Below, piece by piece: positions 25,593-35,892 of a stretch of 64,000 bases of DNA. Positions within the stretch are counted from its first letter, which is position 1, and each line of letters begins with the position of its first letter. The translations under genes and the position numbers were made by a program. The notes beneath the pieces are model-generated. The model did not search any database, was not told the origin of the DNA, and saw nothing but the letters and a program-made list of their open reading frames with translations. The DNA comes from Tenodera sinensis (Eukaryota; Arthropoda; Insecta; Mantodea; Mantidae), in assembly GCA_030765045.1 (NCBI GenBank), contig CM060964.1, positions 142,938,564 to 143,002,563 on the forward strand, read 5' to 3'.

Positions 25593-27214
25593 AACTACAA
25601 ATATTTACGGAAGATATTAAATAAATAACGCAATAACAGCTCACAGATTCCACACAGTATACACAAACACGACTTCTTTCGAACTAAAGTTTGTGCTGCT
25701 CCTTATACTATCTTCTGTGTCAGGCCTGGCGCGAGAATACGCTGAATAGATGAATACCTTTTGTTTGCCTTACGCGACGAAAGAAAGAGGTTACAGCCTT
25801 TTGGTTTATTTTAAAAACTTTCTCCAACCCTCCTCAACGTTTTGCTCTCGCTTGGTCCCCGATGTAAACTCAATAACAAAAAAGTTTCACACTGCGTAAC
25901 TTTTGCAGTGCACAGATATAACATTATCCGAAAACATTTAATTTAAAAAATTGTAACACTTAACTGAGTAAACATAGAGAATTCAAAGTAGGCAGGTAGT
26001 AGCACTATAGTTTACTCTAGCTAAGAAAAAACATACACTTATTCTAGCAATTATTTTGTTAGTGCTTGATGAGCATAGAAACAGCTGAAACTGTCCGTAC
26101 AAAGTGAGGGTAGGATTCTTTCACCCCACACCATTAGCACAGGCTCAGTTAACGGTACCGTTAGGTGAATGACTTCAGGAAAAAGGGGGTAAGTTTCCGG
26201 GTAAGCGGATATAACAGCAGAAAGACACACAACTCACTTGGACGTCGCTGAAGACTGGTGTGTGAGGAGACAGTGCAGAATAAACAATATTTTTCGGTGT
26301 GCTACTACAAACAACTTCTAGTATACACGTAAAGCCAGTAGCGAGTGAACTTTGATAGTTTTGAGAATAAAGATATTAAAATACGCAGTCGTGTGTTTTC
26401 CTAAAAGAAACATATCCAGGACGTCCCCACACCCTGATATAGATAAGAGTCTACATGCAAGAGCGGCCCAAGGAAAACCTCGACTTCACCCTTCGATTCT
26501 ACATAAATTGTGAGGTGCTGAGGGGGTGACTCAGTAACAACGGGCTGCATCATAATCGGCGCCCAACCGACAGCCTCACAGCAAATATCGGACTTGTATT
26601 GAAAAGAACGTTTTCTGGAGAAATATGGGCCTATAAAAATGTATAATGACTCTAAAAAGGATATAACCTGATAGAGAAAAAAAAATTATGCGTCGGATAA
26701 TGCGTTCAAACCTGAAATTTATAATAACTCAATATTTATACCATGCTATTAGGAACCTGGCAACAGCGCGAGGGTAGAAAAGGACGAGGCTAATGGCAAC
26801 TTGTATGCGCTAGATAGAGACAGATATATCCCATTTAACTCCATACTGTCATCTAAGGGAGAGACAAGCTATAGAAGCCGATCTTCCCACCAGCCCTATG
26901 AATATCGTACTTATACATGCAATCGAGAATTTTAAGCGATACCAAATTCTCTTGCGAATACGAAGCGCATCCATAAGTTAAGACGAAGCGCATCCATAAA
27001 TTAAGATTCCCTGGGGGCGTTTTCTGAAACAAAACGCAATTTAATGGAACGATTTATTGGAACAGATGCAGAAAATGTTGGGCTATTTTTGAACCTATTC
27101 ACCAATGAAATTAAGATATATACCGTGAGACTAAATTTTGTATCTCTGTACCGTACAAGACTGCCGTCGGGACTGGAACTACTATATGAGAGCCTGTATC
27201 TGTCATTCTGAAAC
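25593..27214. other. No gene; tRNA-Lys-type PBS-like string and a 23-bp duplication
   Basis: CGGCGCCCAACC near 26560 resembles a tRNA-Lys primer-binding site, and AATAAA hexamers lie about 200 bp upstream as in an LTR. No matching LTR pair or pol frame is present, so at most this is an old LTR/leader fragment. CGAAGCGCATCCATAA repeats as two 23-bp units at 26961-27006. Confidence 0.35.
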
Positions 27215-27425
27215 TGGTGACGCTGCCCGGACAGAGTTTCTGGAGGTGTGGGAAAAGATGAAAATCACTGGAAGCAAGGTTCTTACTGTAGGGTGGATGA
27301 TTAAATGACTGCCAGCAGAACTTGTGCAGGAGATCTGTCCTCGAGCTTTGTGTAGTTGAGTGTTATCGTTCAGCAAGACAACACTAGCACTAAGCATCCC
27401 GTGCCGCTTGTTCTGAATGGAGCTC
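27215..27425 (-). pseudogene. Mariner transposase fragment (second and third acidic motifs)
   Basis: Minus-strand IQNKRHGMLSASVVLLNDN includes the second catalytic-Asp motif (VLLHDN in relatives, here NDN). After a frameshift, FNHPPYSKNLASSDFHLFPH carries the third (SPDLAPSDFHLF in relatives). Only about 70 residues remain. The motifs are those of classical DD34D mariners, unlike the DLTPLD type at 21.7 kb. Confidence 0.75.
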
Positions 27426-27943
27426 TCTGTGTATTCAAAAACTTTATCACAAACTTCTCTTCATACTTGGTGGGAGCTGGTAACAGAACACCCAACTTCA
27501 ACCACTGCAACAATGCTCCTGTGGAAACTCGGAAATTCTGCCAGCACATGTGCCATGCCACATCATTACTCTCAAGTAAACACAGTTATTTTACGCAATT
27601 TGCGGTTTGCTAGCTATGGGATGAGTGGGAAGCTTACTTTATGGACGCGCCTCGTAAAATCAACGGTATATTCACACGTGCGTCAACCCTGTGAAGCTTA
27701 CACATGAAGAACAAGTGGATATAAACGATTAAAATAATGCTACTTGTACTGTAAGAAATTTCCAAATATAATATTTCGGGCATTCAAAGGTGAATTTCCA
27801 ATATGTTCAATGATCACCAGAGCCCAATTAGGAGTGGTTTTTATTATGACCCCGTCTTAGAAAAATACGTAGAGAGGTGCCTACATTCCTTTCTCTAGCT
27901 CTGTCTATAAAAATCAGATTTGATTCTATATACAGGTATCCTC

Positions 27944-27974
<31 letters not shown>

Positions 27975-28025
27975 AAACACCGACAACGCTTTGTATGCTG
28001 TGCGGGACAGCAAACTGTTCGGTTT
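27426..28025. other. No gene recognised
   Basis: Contains a C10-A21 homopolymer pair at 27947-27978. Overlapping short frames on both strands are unrecognisable. Confidence 0.55.
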
Positions 28026-29106
28026 TCAAATAGAAACCCCTGTCCGGAAATGTAGGGTTTGGACACTGTAGCGTATGGAAGTGTGAGGTGGGTGTACGTT
28101 CACATTTCGTCAATAAACGCAACATCGAGCTGTCTACATTACAAACGGGCTTCGAACTGTGTACCTTCTACGTCATTTGGCGGTGGTGAGCCTCATGCAC
28201 ATGACCCAATACGTGCGGTTGTCTTTGAAGATTTTTATCGCTCCGTGAACTCAAGCCATAAGGTCCATACACATGACCCAATACGTGCGGTTGTCTTTGA
28301 AGATTTTCATCGCTCCGTGAACTCAAGCCCCAAGGTCCATGCACATGACCCAATACGTGCGGTTGTCTTTGAAGATTTTCATCGCTCCGTGAACTCGAGC
28401 CACAAGGTCCATGCACATGACCCAATACGTGCGGTTGTCTTTGAAGGTTTTCATCGCTCCGTGAACTCGAGCCATAAGGTCCATGCATATGACCCAATAC
28501 GTGCGGTTGTCTTTGAAGATTTTCATCGCTCCGTGAACTCGAGCCACAAGGCCCATGCATATGACCCAATACGTGCGGTTGTCTTTGAAGATTTTCATCG
28601 CTCCGTGAACTCGAACAATAAGGTCCTCCGCTGACGTTACAGGAGTGCCCTACGCCATATTCTTCATACAACTCCACAGAAAATAGTCGTGAGGTGTCAG
28701 ATCTAGCGACCATGCTGGCCATGGAACTGGTTTACCTCTACCAATCCATCGAATTGAATATGCGACGTTGAGGTGAGTCCACATATTTACATCAAAGTGT
28801 GCTGAAGCTCAAGTCGGGCAGTTTAGCAGCTGTATACTGGAACGTGTCAGACTGCTGTCAAAACCGTTTCTATACTGAAAACTACACAACTAACGCAGTA
28901 GAATGCGCACCAAGGAACCTATGGAGGAATGCGCAGGAATAGTATTATGCTCACGTCATTCATCCTAGTACACAGATGACTATAGGGTTGTATACCTTCC
29001 GTATTAAGGTACCAAAACGAATGTTAACAAATTGTCACAACCGCTCGTTCTCAAACTTCGATGCGCTACAGCCTCCAAACCATGCATTTCAAATAGGAAC
29101 CCCTAT
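28026..29106 (-). mobile_element. Mariner-like element with inverted ends and internal tandem expansion
   Basis: Imperfect inverted ends: GAAATGTAGGGTTTGGACAC at 28047 reads inward against GAAATGCATGGTTTGGAGGC at 29090 (about 29 of 35 match over the longer alignment). Both ends carry AAATAGRAACCCCT-like palindromic tips. The minus strand encodes ASAHFDVNMWTHLN, then RWIGRGKPVPWPA, SLDLTPHDYFLW, the third-acidic-residue region of a DLTPxD mariner-like transposase, then a stop, then the 72-bp repeats. The N-terminal two thirds are missing or unreadable. Confidence 0.78.
28196..28625 (-). repeat. 72-bp tandem repeat inside transposase frame, 6 units
   Basis: GACCCAATACGTGCGG recurs at 28203, 28275, 28347, 28419, 28491 and 28563, exactly 72 bp apart. 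On the minus strand each unit encodes about ARVHGAMKIFKDNRTYWVMC, in register with the C-terminal end of the mariner-like transposase just upstream. A 24-residue piece of the transposase has therefore been amplified in frame. Units differ at only a few positions. Confidence 0.93.
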
Positions 29107-29117
29107 TTCACCTGCTG

Positions 29118-29180
29118 CCTGCCAGTTGTGCGAGTTGGTGTATTGTGAGTTCATGTGTTCCAGTGTTAAAAGGGTGTTAA
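29118..29180. repeat. 63-bp direct repeat, left copy (candidate target duplication)
   Basis: CCTGCCAGTTGTGCGAG through AAAAGGGTGTTAA, identical over all 63 positions to 30825-30887. It ends exactly where the Mutator-like element's inverted repeat begins. Confidence 0.97.
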
Positions 29181-30824
29181 GGATATGCATCTGTGAAAAT
29201 AGCCCAAAATCTGTCAAAAATCACAAAAACTGATTTTGGTGTTATTAAATACTATGATTCTTCTAGTTTTGTTTTCTGTGCTTTTTATACCCCTACGGCC
29301 CTTTAAACCATGTCACGTGGTCATTTAAATGGCTCCCTGCAGGTGGGCGTACCCACTAAAATCGAAGATTTTGAGCGTGACTTAGTGGTTTTCATTTTTC
29401 TTATTTGAATTTCGCGGAAGGCAGGGTAGTTTGTTTATCATAACGTGTGTTGGCTGCACTTCAAAACATTTGACGGTAGATTTGCGCTCTGATTCCATCC
29501 TAAATGTTTGTTTTGATGTTATAGATGAAGGAAACAAAAGTGTTTAGAGGCGAAGTTCTTGTATTTTTGTGAAGAGCAGTGTCTAATACTTCTCGTGTGT
29601 AATACCTGCATTATAGTTATACTTTAGGCGTATCAGTGTTCTTTGTTTCATTTTAAATTCATTCGTAGTGCTTATAATACTCGTAGGTTAGCTTATACCA
29701 AGTTTAGGTTACTGTTTTGTGTTAGTGAATCTTCAGTCATCATGAATAGGTTGAAAGATCATCGAAATACAGGAAAGAAGCTTGGAAACAGGAATAATGT
29801 TATAGGTACCAGGTGGAGTAAAGGTAATTCCACAAACTTACATACAATTGGAGACACAAGTTTAGTAAATACAAGCCAAAGCACAACAATTTCACTACCT
29901 TCATGTTCATTTCAAGAACCCCCACTTCTCTCTGCTTCTCAAGACTCAAGCTCACAGACTCATTTTTCAACAAGTCACACTAAACTCTCAATGTTTACAA
30001 GAGATGAAACACATATTTCAGAATCCTACCATGACTTCACCTTGGTACACTCAAGCTTATGGCAGAATATTTTCAGGGGCACCTAATGTGGTGAATGTGA
30101 CAGTGCTAGTCTAGATGTAAAACTTACAAGTTTTTTGGGATTTGCATCTAAAATAGTTGTTAAATGCAATGATTGTGACACAGTTTTAAGTCAAAACTAT
30201 ACAAGTCCTAGAGTACACACAGCTGAGTCTAACAGGCCATCTTTTTAAACAGCTAAAAGGTCAGAAACCTGCTATTTTTTGTGATGCAATTTTAAAACCT
30301 CTTTTTATCGTATTTCAGTTTTTCAGCATTTCTTCAGATTTAATTTGCTCTGCACGATGCAGTTTTTCTTATAAATGTATGAAATTTTGTGTACCTCCTC
30401 ATAATTAACTAAAAAAGATAATGCTAAGATGATTTTTTGATAAACTTAATATTTTGTATGTAATGAAATTAATAAGGTTTGTGTAATGAAATATTTTAAG
30501 AAAAATATTTATTTCTCATGTTCAACAATTTTTTACAACCAAACCAGCAGTAAAAATAAAAATTCATCTTAGCAATTTATTAATACACTATTAATGCACT
30601 TAATTATAAAATTACAAATTTTTTAAAAAATAAGTGCATCGTATGGAATGATTTTTCAAAACAGTTTAAAAGTTGAATAAAAAAATTAATATCTAAGGAA
30701 CTAAATTAGATACATGTATGAAACTTAGTATAAATACTATGCAATATACTCTAATCATTGCATAAAATTTTCAAATAAATTGAACCAAAACTGTGGATTT
30801 TCAAAATTTCACAGATGCATATCC
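29181..30824 (+). mobile_element. Mutator-like element with 18-bp TIRs, non-autonomous
   Basis: The ends are GGATATGCATCTGTGAAA at 29181-29198 and its exact reverse complement at 30807-30824, giving a 1644-bp element. It carries a truncated Mutator-type frame (29742-30248) followed by about 570 bp of AT-rich non-coding DNA, so it looks like an internal-deletion derivative. It is flanked on both sides, with no gap, by a perfect 63-bp direct repeat. It lies between the mariner-like element ending at 29106 and the mariner-like reading frame starting at about 30913. Confidence 0.85.
29742..30248 (+). pseudogene. Mutator-domain transposase, N-terminal fragment
   Basis: ATG at 29742. The start has the pattern GKKLGNRNNVIGTRWSKGN, followed by a Ser/Thr-rich linker and YHDFTLVHSSLWQNIF. 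After an in-frame TAA at 30084 it continues CGECDSASLDV, GFASKIVVKCNDC and YTSPRVHTAESNRPSF, stopping at 30246. The paired CxxC motifs around GFASK resemble the zinc-ribbon-like start of the insect Mutator transposase domain. The DDE catalytic part is absent, so it is inactive. The family call is from motif memory and needs a profile search. Confidence 0.6.
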
Positions 30825-30887
30825 CCTGCCAGTTGTGCGAGTTGGTGTATTGTGAGTTCATGTGTTCCAGTGTTAAAAGGGTGTTAA
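30825..30887. repeat. 63-bp direct repeat, right copy
   Basis: Identical to 29118-29180; begins immediately after the right TIR. It continues into GGCTGTAATAATTCC and then the mariner-like coding region, so the duplicated sequence looks like that element's 5-prime leader. Confidence 0.97.
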
Positions 30888-30912
30888 GGCTGTAATAATT
30901 CCAAAAAGTGAG

Positions 30913-31919
30913 TTTACTTTAGAACACAGAATATGCATGTATGATTCGTATGTGGAAACAAACTCTTGTAGACAAGTTACACGGTTATTTAGAGACAGAT
31001 TCCCTGATTTCCGTGAGCCTCACAGAAGCACGGTTCGGAATCGTGTGGACAGATTTAAAAATGGGGGGGGGAGTTTCTCTTACAGAGGACAAACTCGAGG
31101 AAATAGTATAAAAGTTACAACGAAGTGCAAGAAAATCTTTAAGTAGTCTAGTGCAGGAATGGGGGGGGGGGGGGGGGGGTCCACAATTCTCGGCTTGGAA
31201 AGCCACTAAACTGTTAAATTTAAATCCCTGTAGGATAACTGTGGTTTAGGAATTACAACCACATGAAATGTCATTGGAGTGAATTGAGTGTTAAATAAAG
31301 TTAGTGATCGCACAATTGACCCACATTTAATTTCCTTTACAGACGAAGCATGGTTTTATTTAAATGGCCATATATGGACAAAAAACATACTGGAGTACAG
31401 AGGAACAAGATCTTGTGCACCAAATGCCATTGTGTGGACAGAAAGCTGGTGTTTGGTGTGCTGTGAATGCATACGATATTATAGGGCCTATATTCTTTCA
31501 AGAAACAGTTAATTGGCAGAGATACAGGGAGAACATTATCACACCATTCCTGGAAGAGTTGTGTGACATTGAATGTAAACACGCATATTTTCCACATGAT
31601 TCGGCTACAGCACATACAGCTGATCTCTCGTTGCAATTAATTGAATAAGTTTTTGAAGATAGTCACCAGCAAAGGAATATGGCCAGCGCGATCCCTAGAT
31701 CTTACCCTATGTGATTTTTATTTATGGAGGAACTTAAGGAACAAAGTGTATCGGAACAACCCTCATATATTGGAAGAACTGAAAGACAATATACGAAGAG
31801 AAATTTCCGGAATTTCAGAAGATGAATTAATGCCAGTGAATGTGTGGCGACACAGGAACATCATTTCCAACACCTCCTGTGACAAATGTATGTGGTTATT
31901 GCAATTATCAGTTGCATGA
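30913..31919 (+). pseudogene. Mariner-like transposase pseudogene
   Basis: N-terminus MYDSYVETNSCRQVTRLFRD, then FPDFREPHRSTVRNRVDRF, is the helix-turn-helix type of many insect mariner-like ORFs. A deletion and a G18 run near 31160-31178 follow. Core: FTDEAWFYLNGHIW (Asp codon 31343), GVWCAVNAYDIIGPIFFQE, FPHDSATAHTADLS (Asp codon 31598), then SLDLTLCDFYLW (Asp codon 31713), roughly 38 residues apart across a frameshift near 31640. C-terminus EELKDNIRREISGI. At least three frame breaks. Its leader is interrupted by the Mutator-like element. Confidence 0.88.
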
Positions 31920-32128
31920 TAAACCTATGCGCCTGAATGTAAAGGTCTCTGAATAGTTGACTCCACCTCTCCACCTACCCTCAGTAGGCTGCGCGGATCA
32001 CGGTCGAAAATTTGGCACTGTAGAACTGTTAGTTGTTAGGAACAACTCCAGGACCTTCAGAATATTAACAAATGTGTACTGATTCCGTTAATAAAGTTGA
32101 GGCATCATTTCTGTCTTTTTTTTAAAAT

Positions 32129-32230
32129 TAACCTAACCTAACCTGACCTGACCTGACCTGACCTGACCTGACCTGACCTGACTGACCTGGCCTGGCCTGG
32201 CCTTTCATAACCTAACCTAACCTAACCTAT
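32129..32230. repeat. Telomere-type (CCTAA)n / (CCTGA)n pentamers
   Basis: Two short CCTAA arrays flank a (CCTGA)n core of eight to nine units and a few CCTGG units. CCTAA is the complement of the insect telomere repeat TTAGG. Composition therefore suggests an interstitial telomeric sequence that has drifted, or a repeat-tailed retroposon end. Confidence 0.9.
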
Positions 32231-33111
32231 TATAATTTAACCTAACCTTACAAAATGATCTTCTAACCACCTATTATATTCTACCATACCTCAAACAGGT
32301 TCTACGTTATCTTCTCGTCAGCTAGAAGTATTTTTATGACAAAGGCTGGGAATTCACAGGAGTTGTAAATAATGTAAACAACAGGATCTGCAATCCCTTT
32401 TCCGCGACAAATCAATATGGGACTTAACGTGTGAGCTATAAATGACAAGTACATATCTTTCAGCATATTAATGAAATAGGAGAGTCAGTCAAATATTTAA
32501 AAAAAGTCACTAATTTATTTCAATCAAAATACATATAATGGTATCAGAATTCAGAAGAGAAGAATAAGTTTTAGAAACATAAATAATATGGCATCATATT
32601 TTCTATCCCTTAATCACTCTGTAACCGTAGGCATTTACAATAATTACGTAGGTTTGGAATGGATGTGAGAGCTGTTCATAAGGTCTGACGCTGAATGACT
32701 AACATGTAGAGGGAAGCGGAATAATATCGAGTATTATACTTCACGTTAGTATATTGCTACGAATCTAAAGAATTACAACTGGGCATCATCTAATATTACA
32801 GATTCTTTCTGTTTCGCTCACGTTGATTTCCTTTATTAAGAATTTACTTTTGCCTCTAACTCCAAGGTGTGTTTCTGTATATGTCTGAGTATTATTATTT
32901 GCTACAATTTACATGCACAGAGCATTGTGATTAACATTGACTACCGACGGAAATCGGTTTTCGCGTGCATTGTCTGTAATCCTTGTTTGATGGTAATGGG
33001 TAAAGGAATCCTTTCCCTGTGCAACACTGAATTTTACATGCACTTATACTAAGAGAAAAAATAGTTAAAAACACTAGTAATAATAATACTAGTATAGTAT
33101 AGTGTAATCTC
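32231..33111. other. No gene recognised
   Basis: AT-rich; a 61-codon frame at 32867-33052 has no motif. Confidence 0.55.
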
Positions 33112-33435
33112 TAGGGCTCGGAAGTTCATGCCCTAAAAACACTGAAAATCCATGCCAATATGCTCTTAAAAACTTGAAAATATGCCAAGAAATATGCACT
33201 ATTTAACTAAAACAATTAATGTTCCTTTGCAGTAGACAAGAGGAGTTAGTATAAATAATAAATCATGTTACCCTATTCCTTATAGGGTGAAGCAGAAGTG
33301 GTCCTGCTGCTAGTATTAACTGCTAAATTGCAGTTCACAACCAACACTTTGCACACATTTTCAAATGTAAAACATCGTCTGTTGTCTCGCAAAACACTTT
33401 TGTAACGTAAAAAACTTCTCTCCACGTCACAATAT

Positions 33436-33903
33436 TGTCACCGCGCCCGCCGCATCTAATTGCCGACAACAGCAGTGTCACCCATCGCATTATTGTCGGC
33501 ACTACCGCAAAGGAGCCGAAGGAAAGAGACAGAGCATGGCCGCATTGTTGGGGCGCTTGCCGAAAGAGAGAAAAGGATAGATACTTCGAGAATCTTCTCT
33601 GCTTTGTGTCTCACCGCAATAACTGAACGTTCCTGAAGCTTCCAGAATAGTGCCTGGGAGATATAAATAGCGGTAAAGTGCGACAGAAGAGCCAGTCAGA
33701 CGTATGTGAAGGTTGAGGAGTCGTGCCGACGGAGAAGAGTTAGTTCTTTGTGTTACGAGTTCGGAGCCGTGCTGTTGGAGAATCGAAAAAGACTTTCTTG
33801 TTGTTGCAACGAGTGTACAAAGTTACTGTTTACGGAAATAAAAGTGTTTCTTTATCTCGACTACATCTGTCTACTTTACTTTACACCCACACCAAAAGTC
33901 ACA
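33436..33903 (+). repeat. 5-prime LTR
   Basis: Contains TATAAA at 33662-33667 and AATAAA at 33837-33842, in the order expected for U3-R-U5. About 99% identical to 35427-35892 by eye. Confidence 0.93.
33662..33667 (+). promoter_or_regulatory. TATA box in 5-prime LTR
   Basis: GATATAAATAGCGG, conserved in the 3-prime LTR. It lies about 170 bp upstream of the AATAAA signal, a plausible Pol II promoter for the retrotransposon RNA. Confidence 0.6.
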
Positions 33904-33982
33904 CTGGTGTCAGGAGTGGGATTCGTCGAATTGCTTCTAGTTTCGTTACATCGTCGTTAGAAGTTGCAACGTTAGAACCAAG

Positions 33983-35347
33983 ATGGAGGGAGATTCGGAA
34001 ACCAGGATGATGGCAATGATGAAAGAATTATTCGCCGAAATGAAGACAGAAATGTCCAAGATGAAGACGGCAAACAACAACCTCGTCGCCGAAATGAAGG
34101 CGGCAAACGACAACCTCGCTGCCAAAATGAAGACGAGAAACGACAACCTCGCTGCCGAGCTGAAAGAGATGAAGACGGAGCTATCGGCGAAAATTGACGG
34201 CGAACTGATTGGCGTGACGGAAGACGTGGAAGAACTCGGCGAAAAGGTGGAAGACCTCTGCCAGCATGTGGACGTCGTGGAGGACGACGGGGAACGTCTT
34301 GGCGCCCTGGTAGTAAGAGTTGACGAGAGCGTCAAAGTACTGGATGCCGGGGGCAGACGGAATAGCGCGGAGCCGGGGAGGGAGCACCTAGTGGCCGAGG
34401 CGACAGTTGCGCCCGTTTCAGATGATATGAGGGAAGACGTGGAACAACTCGGCGAACTGATTGGCGTGACGGAAGACGTGGAACAACTCGGCGAACTGAT
34501 TGGCGTGACGGAAGACGTGGAACAACTCGGCGAACTGATTGGCATGACGGAAGACGTGGAAGAACTCGGCGAAAAGGTGGAAGACCTCTGCCAGCATGTG
34601 GACGTCGTGGAGGACGACGGGGAACGTCTTGGCGCCCTGGTAGTAAGAGTTGACGAGAGCGTCAAAGTACTGGATGCCAGGGGCAGACGGAATAGCGCGG
34701 ACCCGGGGAGGGAGCACCTAGTGGCCGAGGCAACAGTTGCGCCCGTTTCAGATAACGAAAGTGTACGTCTCGGGGAAGACAAAGGGCCAGTTCAGGGACG
34801 TCGTCGAGGATCCCCTGGAGGAGTGTGTCGGGTACGTAACCAACCAGGATATGACGTGAAGGACGATCAGCAGGGAAGCGCACAAGCAAACGAGCAACAC
34901 GCGAGAACCGACTTGGCGTGTGACATGGGGGGACCGTCGGAGCCATCCAATCACCTGACGCATAGTGCCGTGAACGGAAGAATGGCGGACATCATCGTGG
35001 ACGGCAGGATACAGGAGAGGCCGTGCCGAGCACGAGTGAACACGAGTGCAGCGGTGGACGCGACTCGTGCGGATGTGGTGGGGTTTGTTGCCGGACCCAT
35101 CGGAAGCAAGGTGCCTGCGAAGGTGCGCCAGAGAGGTCGGCGGACATGGTACCTAGTGAGCTGTTTCCAAGTGCGCAGGATGGCCCGTCAACACACCAGG
35201 AAGAAGGGCAACTGGACGAGGGGCCGTCAAGACCGGCGGTACTGTTGCAGAATTTCGAAGCAGGATGGCATACATCGTCCTACCCGGACCAAGGGACACT
35301 ATCCAACAGCGATACCTAGGATCGTGCCTCCTGGAGAAGAGGTTTGA
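33983..35347 (+). CDS. Gag-like coiled-coil protein of LTR retrotransposon
   Basis: 454 codons, uninterrupted, starting 80 bp after the 5-prime LTR. Residues 1-75 are Met/Lys/Glu-rich heptads (MMKELFAEMKTEMSKMK, then NDNLAAKMK repeats), predicted coiled coil and typical of the N-terminus of some insect Gypsy gag proteins. Residues about 74-147 and 184-257 are a near-identical duplication (330 bp apart), separated by three 13-residue repeats GELIGVTEDVEQL. The C-terminal 180 residues are basic and Gly/Arg-rich (RRRGSPGG); no CCHC knuckle, protease or RT motif is visible. The open frame and young LTRs suggest recent activity. Role as a capsid-like protein is inferred from position. Confidence 0.7.
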   Translation: MEGDSETRMMAMMKELFAEMKTEMSKMKTANNNLVAEMKAANDNLAAKMKTRNDNLAAELKEMKTELSAKIDGELIGVTEDVEELGEKVEDLCQHVDVVEDDGERLGALVVRVDESVKVLDAGGRRNSAEPGREHLVAEATVAPVSDDMREDVEQLGELIGVTEDVEQLGELIGVTEDVEQLGELIGMTEDVEELGEKVEDLCQHVDVVEDDGERLGALVVRVDESVKVLDARGRRNSADPGREHLVAEATVAPVSDNESVRLGEDKGPVQGRRRGSPGGVCRVRNQPGYDVKDDQQGSAQANEQHARTDLACDMGGPSEPSNHLTHSAVNGRMADIIVDGRIQERPCRARVNTSAAVDATRADVVGFVAGPIGSKVPAKVRQRGRRTWYLVSCFQVRRMARQHTRKKGNWTRGRQDRRYCCRISKQDGIHRPTRTKGHYPTAIPRIVPPGEEV

Positions 35348-35426
35348 TGGGTTAGTCCACCGGGGCGCAAGGGAGATGCCGCAGTGATAGTGCTGGTCGG
35401 GACGACCAGCTCTGAGGAGGGAGCAG

Positions 35427-35892
35427 TGTCACCGCGCCCGCCGCATCTAATTGCCGACAACAGCAGTGTCACCCATCGCATTATTGTCGGCACTACCGCA
35501 AAGGAGCCGAAGGAAAGAGACAGAGCATGGCCGCATTGTTGGGGCGCTTGCCGAAAGAGAGAAAAGGATAGATACTTCGAGAATCTTCTCTGCTTTGTAT
35601 CTCACCGCAATAACTGAACGTTCCTGAAGCTTCCAGAATAGTGCCTGGGAGATATAAATAGCGGTAAAGTGCGACAGAAGAGCCATTCAGACGTATGTGA
35701 AGGTTGAGGAGTCGTGCCGACGGAGGAGTTAGTTCTTTGTGTTACGAGTTCGGAGCCGTGCTGTCGGAGAATCGAAAAAGACTTTCTTGTTGTTGCAACG
35801 AGTGTACAAAGTTACTGTTTACGGAAATAAAAGTGTTTCTTTATCTCGACTACATCTGTCTACTTTACTTTACACCCACACCAAAAGTCACA
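35427..35892 (+). repeat. 3-prime LTR
   Basis: See 5-prime LTR. Preceded directly by the purine-rich tract at 35411-35426. Confidence 0.93.

Larger units (their letters stand above)
33436..35892 (+). mobile_element. Young gag-only LTR retrotransposon
   Basis: LTRs at 33436-33903 (468 bp) and 35427-35892 (466 bp) start TGTCACCGCG and end AAAGTCACA. They differ by about four substitutions and one 2-bp indel. A 4-bp target duplication ATAT flanks the element. A primer-binding-site-like TGGTGTCAGGAGTGGGAT starts at 33905, resembling the tRNA-Leu type used by many Gypsy elements, and purine-rich CTGAGGAGGGAGCAG precedes the right LTR. The interior holds one 454-codon gag-like frame and no pol, so mobility would need enzymes in trans. 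It sits in the C-terminal dimerisation region of the hAT transposase. Confidence 0.93.
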
